Assembly: GCA_020859725.1 (NCBI GenBank)
Contig: JAJBVR010000029.1
Coordinates: 1-5,332, forward strand
Source: Clostridiales bacterium
GTDB lineage: Bacteria; Bacillota; Clostridia; Oscillospirales; Acutalibacteraceae
DNA: 5,332 bases
Reading direction: 5' to 3'
The translations under genes were made by a program, and so were the position numbers. Shown here in pieces: positions 1-5,332 of this stretch (position 1 is the first letter of the stretch; each line of letters opens with the position of its first letter). The notes beneath the pieces are model-generated. The model searched no databases, was not told the DNA's origin, and worked only from the letters and a program-made list of their open reading frames with translations.

Positions 1-145
1 TATCCGAAGCGGTTACGGAACAGGCTGTATCAAACAAATCAAGAAAATCTTTTTTATACTGCTTTTCGCTTGTGCGTAAACCGGAGCAGGCTGAAAATGA
101 CAAAAGCAAAAACAAAGAGAGAATTACGCAAATAAATTTTTTCAT
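1..145 (-). CDS. apbE: ApbE-like FAD:protein FMN transferase, lipoprotein, N-terminal fragment (cut by window edge)
   Basis: Only the first 48 codons are visible; the gene runs off the left edge. The protein opens with MKKF, a hydrophobic stretch (about residues 5-17) and a lipobox-like FSAC at residues 17-20, so it looks like a signal-peptide-II lipoprotein anchored outside the membrane. After the Cys comes a polar linker and then DFLDLFDTACSVTASD. This resembles the 'FDT' segment at the start of the mature domain in clostridial ApbE proteins, which transfer FMN from FAD to a Thr in flavinylation motifs. That match is from memory of the family. Context supports it: the start lies 15 nt after the rnfB stop, with AGGAG 8 nt before the ATG, so it is probably in the rnf operon, and RnfD and RnfG need exactly this modification. 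The catalytic region lies outside the window. Another lipoprotein remains possible. Confidence 0.72.
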   Translation of the reverse strand, partial: MKKFICVILSLFLLLSFSACSGLRTSEKQYKKDFLDLFDTACSVTASD

Positions 146-160
146 AATTCCTTCTCCTTT

Positions 161-964
161 TTAATTATAAATTCTTATAGCCTTAGATGGGCATTTTTGA
201 GCGCATATTCCGCATTCAACACATTTATCATAATCTATTTTGGCAATATTATCCGAAACGGTTACGGCACCGCTCGGGCAATTTCTTTCACACAGACCGC
301 ATCCTATACAGCCCGCTTCACAGTTAACTTTAACGATTTTTCCCTTTTGCCTGTTGTTGCACTGAACACGATATTTTGAACCGTAAGGAACAATATCAAT
401 AAGATTCTGAGGGCAAATTTTAACACATTTGCCGCACGCCACACACAGTTCCGGCTCTACTACCGCTTTGCCCTTTACAATTCTTACAGCGTTATTATCA
501 CATACATTTGCGCAGCTTCCGTATCCAAGGCAGCCGTATTGGCATGACATATCACCCCTGCCCAACGCCGCTTTAACGGAAGTGCAGCTTCTTATTCCGA
601 AATATTCATATGTGTGTTTACGTTTGTCATTTGTTCCCGAGCAGCGCACAAACGCGGTTTTTCTTACAAATTCGCCGGCGGAAACTCCCATAATTTCTGC
701 AATTTTATCAGCCCCCGATTTACCTGAAACATGGCATGCCGTTACAGGCGCTTCTCCCTTGGCAATTGCTTTTGCCAACGCGTCACACCCCGCGTATCCG
801 CAGGCGCCGCAGTTGTTTCCGGCTAAGCATTCTCTTATTGCCAGTTCTTTTTCATCAACATCAACATGAAAAACCTTTTCTGCAATACTAAGCACTATTG
901 CTATAATAAGACCAACCGCGGCAACAACTGCCGTTGCAATTAAAATATTATTTATATTCATCAT
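161..964 (-). CDS. rnfB: RnfB, multi-cluster iron-sulfur subunit of the Rnf complex
   Basis: RnfB is the subunit thought to take electrons from reduced ferredoxin on the cytoplasmic side and pass them to the membrane core. The 267-residue protein has one N-terminal membrane helix (about 6-28), then the Fe-S domain typical of RnfB with Cys46, 52, 55 and 60 (ECLAGNNCGACGYAGC). Four further Cys groups follow: C141/145/151/155, C174/177/180/184, C215/219/222/225/229 and C248/251/254/258. The second and fourth are classic CxxCxxCxxxCP ferredoxin motifs; the third contains one (C219-C229) plus an extra Cys. Cys77, 108, 127 and 202 lie outside these groups. Two ATG codons are adjacent, at 964 and 961. 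AGGAGG ends 6 nt before the first and 9 nt before the second, so either could be used; the protein differs by one Met. The Shine-Dalgarno site overlaps the rnfA stop codon. Confidence 0.96.
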   Translation of the reverse strand: MMNINNILIATAVVAAVGLIIAIVLSIAEKVFHVDVDEKELAIRECLAGNNCGACGYAGCDALAKAIAKGEAPVTACHVSGKSGADKIAEIMGVSAGEFVRKTAFVRCSGTNDKRKHTYEYFGIRSCTSVKAALGRGDMSCQYGCLGYGSCANVCDNNAVRIVKGKAVVEPELCVACGKCVKICPQNLIDIVPYGSKYRVQCNNRQKGKIVKVNCEAGCIGCGLCERNCPSGAVTVSDNIAKIDYDKCVECGICAQKCPSKAIRIYN

Positions 965-970
965 TAATTA

Positions 971-976
971 CCTCCT
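971..976 (-). promoter_or_regulatory. Ribosome-binding site of rnfB, overlapping the rnfA stop
   Basis: AGGAGG on the minus strand. Its first two bases are the last two of the rnfA TAG stop. It is 6 nt from the ATG at 964 and 9 nt from the adjacent ATG at 961, so it does not separate the two possible starts. Confidence 0.75.
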
Positions 977-1553
977 ACGCCAATGAATTGAAACCGTAAA
1001 AGGCTATTGCCATAAGGCAGGCAGTCAGCAGAACAGAAGGAGTGCCTTTAAAGGCTTTCGGAACATCGTTATGCTCTGTTTTTTCCCTTATGCCGGCAAG
1101 AATAATTATAGAAACGGCAAATCCGCAGGCAGTGCCGAAGCCCGTTACAACAGAGGTAATAAAATTATTATTATCCTGCACATTTGTCAGCGCCACTCCT
1201 AAAACGGCGCAGTTTGTTGTAATAAGCGGAAGATAAACTCCAAGCGCCTGATGAAGCTTAGGCACAAATTTTTTGAGAAACAGTTCAATAAACTGAACAA
1301 GAGCCGCGATAACAAGAATGAAAATAATTGTATTTAAATATTCAATGCCTATCTTTTGAATTATTCCCGTATAAAGCAAATTTGTAACCGCGCTGGCAAT
1401 GGTTATTACAAATATTACAGCTCCTCCCATACCGGCGGCTGTTTTAACATTCTTTGAAACACCGAGAAACGGGCAGATACCTAAAAATTGGCTTAAAACA
1501 ACATTATTTATAAGTGCGGTTGTGATAAGCACAAGAAACAGAGTTTTAATCAT
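975..1553 (-). CDS. rnfA: RnfA, integral membrane subunit of the Rnf complex
   Basis: RnfA is a small six-helix membrane protein, paralogous to RnfE and NqrE. Together with RnfE it carries electrons across the membrane, probably through an intramembrane Fe-S centre. With the start chosen here it has 192 residues, the usual family length. Family signatures are NNVVLSQFLGICPFLGVSK (residues 16-34, with Cys27) and the inverted-repeat counterpart around residues 113-119 (TNCAVLG, Cys115); these are the two Cys expected to hold the metal centre. The open frame extends 20 codons upstream to 1613, but that part overlaps rnfE, is polar and does not look like RnfA. The ATG at 1553 has GGAGG about 10 nt upstream and begins the MIKTLFLVL first helix. 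Its A is shared with the rnfE stop (TAATG), which suggests translational coupling. Confidence 0.96.
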   Translation of the reverse strand: MIKTLFLVLITTALINNVVLSQFLGICPFLGVSKNVKTAAGMGGAVIFVITIASAVTNLLYTGIIQKIGIEYLNTIIFILVIAALVQFIELFLKKFVPKLHQALGVYLPLITTNCAVLGVALTNVQDNNNFITSVVTGFGTACGFAVSIIILAGIREKTEHNDVPKAFKGTPSVLLTACLMAIAFYGFNSLA

Positions 1554-2236
1554 TATTTTCCATCCTCCGTTCTTCCGTTGCAGGCAAGGCTGCATCCCAT
1601 ACAGTCTCCGCAACAGGAATTTTCAGATTTAACGTGGCGGTTCGCGCCTTTAACACCTAAATTATTTTGGATAGCGCACAGAAACGCCAGCACAAGAAAA
1701 GCGCCGGGAGCAAGCACGAAAATTGAAACCCCTTCATAGCTTTCAGGAAGCACCTGAAGCCCGAAAACGGTGCCGGTTCCTATAAGTTCACGAACAATTC
1801 CTATGGAAGTGAGACCAATAGTAAATCCAAGCCCCATTCCGATTCCGTCAAATATTGACGGAATAACCTTATTTTTGGAAGCGTAGCTTTCCGCTCTGCC
1901 CAAAATTATGCAGTTTACAACTATAAGCGGAATATAAATTCCCAAAGAATCATAAAGGGCTGTTACATATGCGTGAAGAATCATTTGAACAATAGTTACA
2001 AAAGAAGCAACGATAACTATGTAAGCCGGCATACGTACTCCGTTAGGAATAACCTTTCTCAATGCCGATATCATAAAATTACTCATAATAAGCACAACAG
2101 TTGTTGCAAGCCCCATTCCGATTCCGTTCATTGCTGATGTTGTAACCGCCAATGTGGGGCACATACCCAACATAAGCACAAAAGTGGGGTTTTCGGTAAC
2201 CATTCCGTTTTTTAATCTTTCAAGACTTGTTTTCAC
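1553..2236 (-). CDS. rnfE: RnfE, integral membrane subunit of the Rnf complex, with a Cys-rich C-terminal tail
   Basis: RnfE is the paralogue and partner of RnfA in the membrane core (NqrD-like). The 227-residue protein starts with an amphipathic segment (MKTSLERLKNG), followed by hydrophobic helices to about residue 190. The two conserved Cys-containing half-repeats are visible at MLGMCPTLAVT (Cys26) and VVNCIILGRAE (Cys109). After the last helix there is a polar tail (about 196-227) with Cys208, 209, 212, 215 and 219. Cys209-219 fits CxxCxxCxxxC exactly, the spacing of a [4Fe-4S] ferredoxin motif but without the usual following Pro. The start codon is GTG at 2236, with AGGAGG 8 nt upstream and only 3 nt after the rnfG stop. 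No nearby ATG gives a full-length protein, the first internal Met being residue 12. The tail DNA also holds the rnfA ribosome-binding site. Confidence 0.95.
   Translation of the reverse strand: MKTSLERLKNGMVTENPTFVLMLGMCPTLAVTTSAMNGIGMGLATTVVLIMSNFMISALRKVIPNGVRMPAYIVIVASFVTIVQMILHAYVTALYDSLGIYIPLIVVNCIILGRAESYASKNKVIPSIFDGIGMGLGFTIGLTSIGIVRELIGTGTVFGLQVLPESYEGVSIFVLAPGAFLVLAFLCAIQNNLGVKGANRHVKSENSCCGDCMGCSLACNGRTEDGK
1564..1568 (-). promoter_or_regulatory. Ribosome-binding site of rnfA (decides the start)
   Basis: GGAGG on the minus strand, about 10 nt before the ATG at 1553 and inside the last codons of rnfE. It supports the short RnfA beginning MIKTLFLVL over a 20-residue longer reading of the frame. 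Confidence 0.75.
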
Positions 2237-2239
2237 AAA

Positions 2240-2872
2240 TTACCCCTCCTTTAACACATCATTATAAAAAGCAAGCGCACTGTTTACAGCCTCGGTTACG
2301 GCATTTGTTGTAATTGTGGCTCCGCTTATCGCGTCTATCTGATTATCTGCCAAAGCAGCTGCTCCTTTAACATATTCAATTCCGTTTGCCGTTTTACCTG
2401 AAAACTGGTTTGTAAATTCAGGCTCCGTACATTTCGCGCCCAAACCTGCTGTTTCGCTGTTTGAAAGCACCGAAAATCCGGTAATAGTATTTGTTTTTGA
2501 AGATATGCCCACAGCAATTTGGATATCACCGCCGTAACCGCTTGGCGATGTGGCAGACATTACATATCCTATTTTGTTTCCGTTTTGGTCCACTGCTTCA
2601 AGAACATCATCTACGGTGCAGTTTGAAAGTCCCTTTGCCTGGAGAGACGATTCACTTTGCTTAAGCAAATCCTCTGTATTATCCAAAGTTTTAAATTCAG
2701 CGTTTTCAAAAACAGTTGTATAGGCTTCAAGCTTTGCGTTTTCCTCAGCCTTTGCAATTGGCTGCTTTGTGATTTCATTTACGCAGGAAAGCGCAAGTCC
2801 CGCAATAAGCGTTATAATAAGAAGCGCGGCGCAGTTTTTTAAGAAGCCTGATTTTGATTTTTCCTTTGCCAT
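2240..2872 (-). CDS. rnfG: RnfG, FMN-carrying subunit of the Rnf complex
   Basis: RnfG is a membrane-anchored protein whose main domain lies on the outer face and carries FMN bound covalently to a Thr (FMN-binding domain shared with NqrC). The 210-residue form has a basic N-terminus (MAKEKSKSGFLK), one membrane helix (about 12-31) and then the family segment NEITKQPI. Near the C-terminus is the flavinylation motif DAISGATITT; the last Thr of SGAT, residue 186, is the expected FMN attachment site. An upstream in-frame GTG at 2878 would add two residues (M-I), but its position overlaps the rnfD stop. The ATG at 2872 has GAGG 7 nt upstream and is preferred, although AGGA also sits 6 nt before the GTG. 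The start lies 2 nt after the rnfD stop. The ApbE-like gene at the end of the operon is the likely flavin transferase. Confidence 0.95.
   Translation of the reverse strand: MAKEKSKSGFLKNCAALLIITLIAGLALSCVNEITKQPIAKAEENAKLEAYTTVFENAEFKTLDNTEDLLKQSESSLQAKGLSNCTVDDVLEAVDQNGNKIGYVMSATSPSGYGGDIQIAVGISSKTNTITGFSVLSNSETAGLGAKCTEPEFTNQFSGKTANGIEYVKGAAALADNQIDAISGATITTNAVTEAVNSALAFYNDVLKEG
2243..2250 (-). promoter_or_regulatory. Ribosome-binding site of rnfE (supports a GTG start)
   Basis: AGGAGGGG on the minus strand, overlapping the last codons and stop of rnfG (…GAG GGG TAA). The AGGAGG core ends 8 nt before the GTG at 2236. This strong, well-placed site is the main reason to accept a GTG initiator for rnfE. 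Confidence 0.75.
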
Positions 2873-2874
2873 AA

Positions 2875-3807
2875 TCACACCTCTTCCTTTTTTCTGATTC
2901 CGAACGCCTTCGGAACAGATATTTTTTCAATAAGCGGCACAAGAAGATTGCTTATTATTATTGCATATGAAACTCCCTCTGCGCTTGACCCCAAAACACG
3001 GAACACAGCAATTAAAAATCCTATAAGAGCTGCGTAAATCACCTGCCCGCCCTTTGTTATAGGGCTTGTAGTATAATCTGTTGCCATAAACACGGCTCCC
3101 GAAAGCAGCCCGCCTGTGAGAAGCTGGCCGAGCATATAATTCGCACTCGGAACACCGCCGGAAAGATTAAACAAAAATATAAACAGCATTGCTGAAATTA
3201 TGTATACCGCAGGTATTCTTATTGAAATAACCTTTTTTATAAGCAAATAAGCTGCTCCTATTAAAACGGCAAGACATGAAACCTCTCCTATGCATCCGTT
3301 ACGAAATCCCAAAAAAGCATCCAGCAAATCAATGCTGCCGCCGGCTTTAAGAGAAGCAAGCGGAGTTGCGGAAGACACACCGTCCACCGAAAAATCCGTC
3401 ATTCTTGAAGCAAAGGATATAAGCAGAAAACACCTTGCCCCCAAAGCGGGATTAATAATATTCTGACCTATTCCGCCAAACAGCATTTTAATTATGATAA
3501 TTGCAAACACACCGCCTACGGCAGGAACCCACCAGGCGATATTCGGCGGCATATTAAGCGCAAGAATAAGTCCCGTTACAACCGCGCTTAAATCAAAAAC
3601 GGTAATCGGCTTTTTAGCTATTAATTCAAAAACCGCTTCTGAAATAACGCAGCTTAAAACAGATGAAATTATTACAAGCAGCGCATTTATACCGAAATGC
3701 CAAACGCCGAATGCCAAAGTTGGCATAAGCGCTATACACACATCAAGCATTATTTTTTTAGTTGAGCTTTTATCCCTTATATGAGGGGAAACAGAAACAT
3801 TATACAT
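2875..3807 (-). CDS. rnfD: RnfD, FMN-carrying integral membrane subunit of the Rnf complex
   Basis: RnfD is a polytopic membrane protein of the NqrB/RnfD family that carries a covalent FMN and is proposed to take part in ion translocation. The 310 residues form about nine or ten hydrophobic segments. Family landmarks include SPHIRDKSSTKKIMLDV (7-23), the GIGQNIINPALGARCFLL block (112-129) and TDYTTSPITKGG near residues 243-254. The flavinylation site is DGVSSATPLA (142-151), with Thr148 as the expected FMN carrier. The residue before Ala is Ser, where the textbook S/T-G-A-T motif has Gly. Length and start are normal: the ATG at 3807 has AGGAGG 11 nt upstream, and the gene begins 18 nt after the rnfC stop. 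It ends in a GTGTGA that nearly abuts the rnfG start. Confidence 0.96.
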   Translation of the reverse strand: MYNVSVSPHIRDKSSTKKIMLDVCIALMPTLAFGVWHFGINALLVIISSVLSCVISEAVFELIAKKPITVFDLSAVVTGLILALNMPPNIAWWVPAVGGVFAIIIIKMLFGGIGQNIINPALGARCFLLISFASRMTDFSVDGVSSATPLASLKAGGSIDLLDAFLGFRNGCIGEVSCLAVLIGAAYLLIKKVISIRIPAVYIISAMLFIFLFNLSGGVPSANYMLGQLLTGGLLSGAVFMATDYTTSPITKGGQVIYAALIGFLIAVFRVLGSSAEGVSYAIIISNLLVPLIEKISVPKAFGIRKKEEV

Positions 3808-3825
3808 AATATTTTCACCCTCCTT

Positions 3826-5145
3826 TTAAACTTTTTTAGCTGCTCTGACGCTTGCCTTGGCAAGCTTAAAGCTTTGAGTAAGAGGCCTTTTCGCCGGGCA
3901 CACATATGTGCAGCAGCCGCATTCGATACATTCCATGCCGTTCAGCTTTTCAAATCTTTCAAAATCACCGGCGTTAGCTGCGTGCGCCATTAACTGAGGC
4001 ACAAGCTTTTCAGGGCACACATTCACGCATCTTCCGCATTTAATACATGCGGTTGTTTTCATATCCGCAACATCATCGCTTGTAAAAGCAAGCACGGATG
4101 AAAATGTTTTTGTTACAGGCGCTTCCAAATTTTCCATAGCCGCTCCCATCATAGGGCCGCCTGAAATTATTTTAACAGTGTTTTCTTTGATACCGCCGCA
4201 TTTTTCCATTAAAAAAGATGCCGGGATACCAAGCGGCACATCCGCATTACAGGGGTGGTTAACACCGTCTCCGGTTACGGTAACAATTCTGTGAATAAGC
4301 GGAATACTGCAGCAAACCGCCTCATAAATCGCATAAACCGTTGAAACATTGAGAACAATTACTCCCGCGTCCGCCGGCAGCATATGAGAATTTATCATCC
4401 TTCCCGTAACAGAGGCGATAAGGCGCCTTTCAGCCCCCTGCGGATACCTTGTTTTAAGCGGCAGAACGCTTATTTTATCAATACTTTTACACTGCTCTTC
4501 AAACAAATCAACCGCGGATTTCTTATTATCCTCTATAGCGATAACGGCATTCGCCTGCTTAAACAGCCTGAGCGCTATTGAAACACCCATTAAAATATTT
4601 CCTGCTTTTTCAAGCATAATCCTGTAATCCGAAGTTAAATACGGCTCGCACTCGGCGCCGTTAATAATTAAATAATCAATATGTTCGGCATTTTTCGGAG
4701 TTAACTTAACTCCTGTGGGGAAGCCCGCTCCGCCCAGGCCGACAATTCCGCTTTCGGATATGATTTTAACAAGTTCATCTGTCGGAATTTCATTTGGATT
4801 TCTGACCTCGCCGAAGCCCGGTTCACATTCATCCGAAAAATCATTTTCAACAACTATACTTTGTGACATTGTTCCGTTTGCAAGTCTGCGCGGCTCTATG
4901 GATTTAACCTTACCAGAAACCGATGAATAAACCGGGCTTGAAACAGCAGAAGACGCCTCGGCAATTTTCATTCCTTTAAGAACTCTGTCGCCTGCTTTTA
5001 CAATCGGCAAAGCAGGAGCGCCGATATGCTGGTTCATAGGGAAAACCATAATTTCGGCGGAATCAATTTTAACTATTTTTTCATTTTCGGAAAATTTTTT
5101 ACCCTCAAACGGATGAACACCCGATTTAAAGGAAACTTTTTTCAT
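3826..5145 (-). CDS. rnfC: RnfC, NADH/FMN- and Fe-S-binding subunit of the Rnf complex
   Basis: RnfC is the peripheral cytoplasmic subunit where NAD+ is reduced (or NADH oxidised). The 439-residue protein begins with KSGVHPFEGKK, typical of RnfC, and has a barrel-sandwich-like N-terminal region. Then comes a glycine-rich NADH/FMN motif of NuoF type, GLGGAGFPTGVKL (136-148), followed by INGAECEPYLTSDYR (161-175). The C-terminal part has two [4Fe-4S] motifs: C367/370/373/377 (CIKCGRCVNVCP) and C406/409/412/416 (CIECGCCTYVCP). It lacks the long Lys/Ala-rich C-terminal extension of enterobacterial RnfC (RsxC) and matches the short clostridial form. The frame is open to an ATG at 5166, adding MKRRVYI, but the AGGAGA at 5155-5160 lies inside that extension and is 9 nt from the ATG at 5145, which begins the conserved MKKVSFKSG. 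It is the first gene of the operon. Confidence 0.96.
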   Translation of the reverse strand: MKKVSFKSGVHPFEGKKFSENEKIVKIDSAEIMVFPMNQHIGAPALPIVKAGDRVLKGMKIAEASSAVSSPVYSSVSGKVKSIEPRRLANGTMSQSIVVENDFSDECEPGFGEVRNPNEIPTDELVKIISESGIVGLGGAGFPTGVKLTPKNAEHIDYLIINGAECEPYLTSDYRIMLEKAGNILMGVSIALRLFKQANAVIAIEDNKKSAVDLFEEQCKSIDKISVLPLKTRYPQGAERRLIASVTGRMINSHMLPADAGVIVLNVSTVYAIYEAVCCSIPLIHRIVTVTGDGVNHPCNADVPLGIPASFLMEKCGGIKENTVKIISGGPMMGAAMENLEAPVTKTFSSVLAFTSDDVADMKTTACIKCGRCVNVCPEKLVPQLMAHAANAGDFERFEKLNGMECIECGCCTYVCPAKRPLTQSFKLAKASVRAAKKV

Positions 5146-5154
5146 AATATATAC

Positions 5155-5160
5155 TCTCCT
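5155..5160 (-). promoter_or_regulatory. Ribosome-binding site of rnfC (decides the start)
   Basis: AGGAGA read on the minus strand, 9 nt before the ATG at 5145. It lies within the coding sequence that the alternative ATG at 5166 would imply, and that upstream ATG has only T-rich sequence before it. This favours 5145 as the rnfC start. Confidence 0.8.
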
Positions 5161-5203
5161 TTTCATTAGAAAAAATAAATTAATTACTTACCCGTTTGCT
5201 CCA

Positions 5204-5232
5204 ATGTTAACATAAAAATTTTGCTTTTTCAA
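5204..5232 (-). promoter_or_regulatory. Predicted sigma-70-type promoter of the rnf operon
   Basis: Read on the minus strand there is TTGAAA (5227-5232, one mismatch to TTGACA), a 17-nt spacer, then TAACAT (5204-5209, two mismatches to TATAAT) preceded by TGT, an extended -10. Transcription would start near 5197, giving a leader of about 50 nt before the rnfC ATG. No other promoter-sized gap exists inside the operon, where gaps are 18 nt or less. The call rests on consensus matching by eye only. Confidence 0.55.
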
Positions 5233-5267
5233 TAAGAAAATACTAAAAAAGCTTTAAAAATCATGTT

Positions 5268-5290
5268 AAAAAAACGCTGTTATTAACAGC
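5268..5290 (-). terminator. Probable intrinsic terminator of a gene to the right of the window
   Basis: A perfect inverted repeat, GCTGTTATTAACAGC (5276-5290), can form a 6-bp stem with a 3-nt loop. On the minus strand it is followed by G and then seven T (5268-5274), as in a rho-independent terminator. It sits upstream of the rnf promoter, so it would end transcription of a minus-strand gene whose coding part lies beyond 5332. The stem is short, and the palindrome could instead be a protein-binding site. Confidence 0.5.
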
Positions 5291-5312
5291 TTTCGGTAAA
5301 TTAATTTATACT
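5283..5312 (+). promoter_or_regulatory. Possible divergent promoter pointing out of the window
   Basis: On the plus strand, TTAACA (5283-5288, one mismatch) is followed after 18 nt by TATACT (5307-5312, one mismatch). If real, it would drive a gene to the right of the window. Its -35 overlaps the palindrome at 5276-5290. This sequence is very AT-rich, so chance matches are easy, and it conflicts with reading the palindrome as the terminator of a minus-strand gene. Confidence 0.22.
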
Positions 5313-5332
5313 GAGAAAATGCATTGTATTAT

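Noticed and set aside
197..869. Plus-strand open frames of 60 and 146 codons inside rnfB
   Set aside because: They lie wholly antisense to the Cys-rich RnfB coding sequence and have no ribosome-binding site or recognisable domain. The same applies to the plus-strand frames in 1042-1632, 2657-2842, 3494-3993, 4384-4581 and 4715-4930.
1554..1613. A 20-residue N-terminal extension of RnfA starting at 1613
   Set aside because: It overlaps the end of rnfE, is polar and unlike any RnfA N-terminus; the ATG at 1553 has a good ribosome-binding site and begins the first membrane helix.
2335..2529. A second minus-strand frame of 64 codons inside rnfG
   Set aside because: It is out of frame within the conserved part of RnfG, with no start signal and no family resemblance; a shadow of rnfG.
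2783..2800. RnfG as a lipoprotein (LALSC at the end of its first helix)
   Set aside because: The residue three before the Cys is Ala, and the helix continues into the conserved NEITKQPI segment, as in ordinary membrane-anchored RnfG.
161..5145. Na+-translocating NADH:quinone reductase (Nqr) in place of Rnf
   Set aside because: There is no NqrF (ferredoxin-NADH reductase) or NqrA; the multi-cluster RnfB and the Fe-S-bearing RnfC are specific to Rnf.
5204..5290. Rex (redox-sensing repressor) operator upstream of rnfC
   Set aside because: TGTTA and TAACA half-sites are present, but no pair has the spacing of the usual TTGTTAA-N4-TTAACAA site. The close pairs overlap or are separated by one base, and the others are too far apart.
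1..5332. Insertion sequences, CRISPR repeats, tRNA or rRNA genes, frameshifted genes
   Set aside because: None seen: the six rnf genes are full length and in frame, the only gap above 50 nt is the rnfC upstream region (5146-5332), and no direct repeat array or RNA-like structure stands out.

Overview
The window carries one minus-strand operon that encodes all six subunits of an Rnf complex, the membrane-bound ferredoxin:NAD+ oxidoreductase coupled to ion transport. In transcription order, from high to low coordinates, the genes are rnfC, rnfD, rnfG, rnfE, rnfA and rnfB. A seventh gene, cut by the left edge, starts like a lipoprotein of the ApbE family (FAD:protein FMN transferase). The C-D-G-E-A-B order, the short (about 439 aa) RnfC, the strong AGGAGG-type Shine-Dalgarno sites and the AT-rich intergenic DNA point to an anaerobic Firmicute, most likely in class Clostridia. 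Nothing here fixes the genus.

Layout: 5293-5332 is AT-rich edge sequence with no supported gene. 5268-5290 is a hairpin with a T-tract, read on the minus strand; it is probably the terminator of a gene to the right of the window. 5204-5232 is a good sigma-70-type promoter with an extended -10, followed by a leader of about 50 nt. From 5145 down to position 1 the genes are packed with gaps of at most 18 nt or with overlaps. Several Shine-Dalgarno sites lie inside the end of the preceding gene, which suggests translational coupling.

How the parts work together: RnfB (multi-cluster ferredoxin-like protein) accepts electrons from reduced ferredoxin. RnfA and RnfE form the membrane core, each with a conserved Cys in two inverted half-repeats. 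RnfD and RnfG carry FMN covalently attached to Thr. RnfC carries the NADH/FMN site and two [4Fe-4S] clusters. The ApbE-like protein at the end of the operon would be the enzyme that attaches FMN to RnfD and RnfG, so the operon appears to encode both the complex and its maturation factor.

This is mostly a familiar system. The points most worth a second look are a C-terminal tail on RnfE with a canonical CxxCxxCxxxC ferredoxin-type motif, an SSAT instead of SGAT flavinylation motif in RnfD, the linked ApbE candidate, and two palindromes in the promoter region. I see no mobile element, CRISPR array, RNA gene or frameshift.
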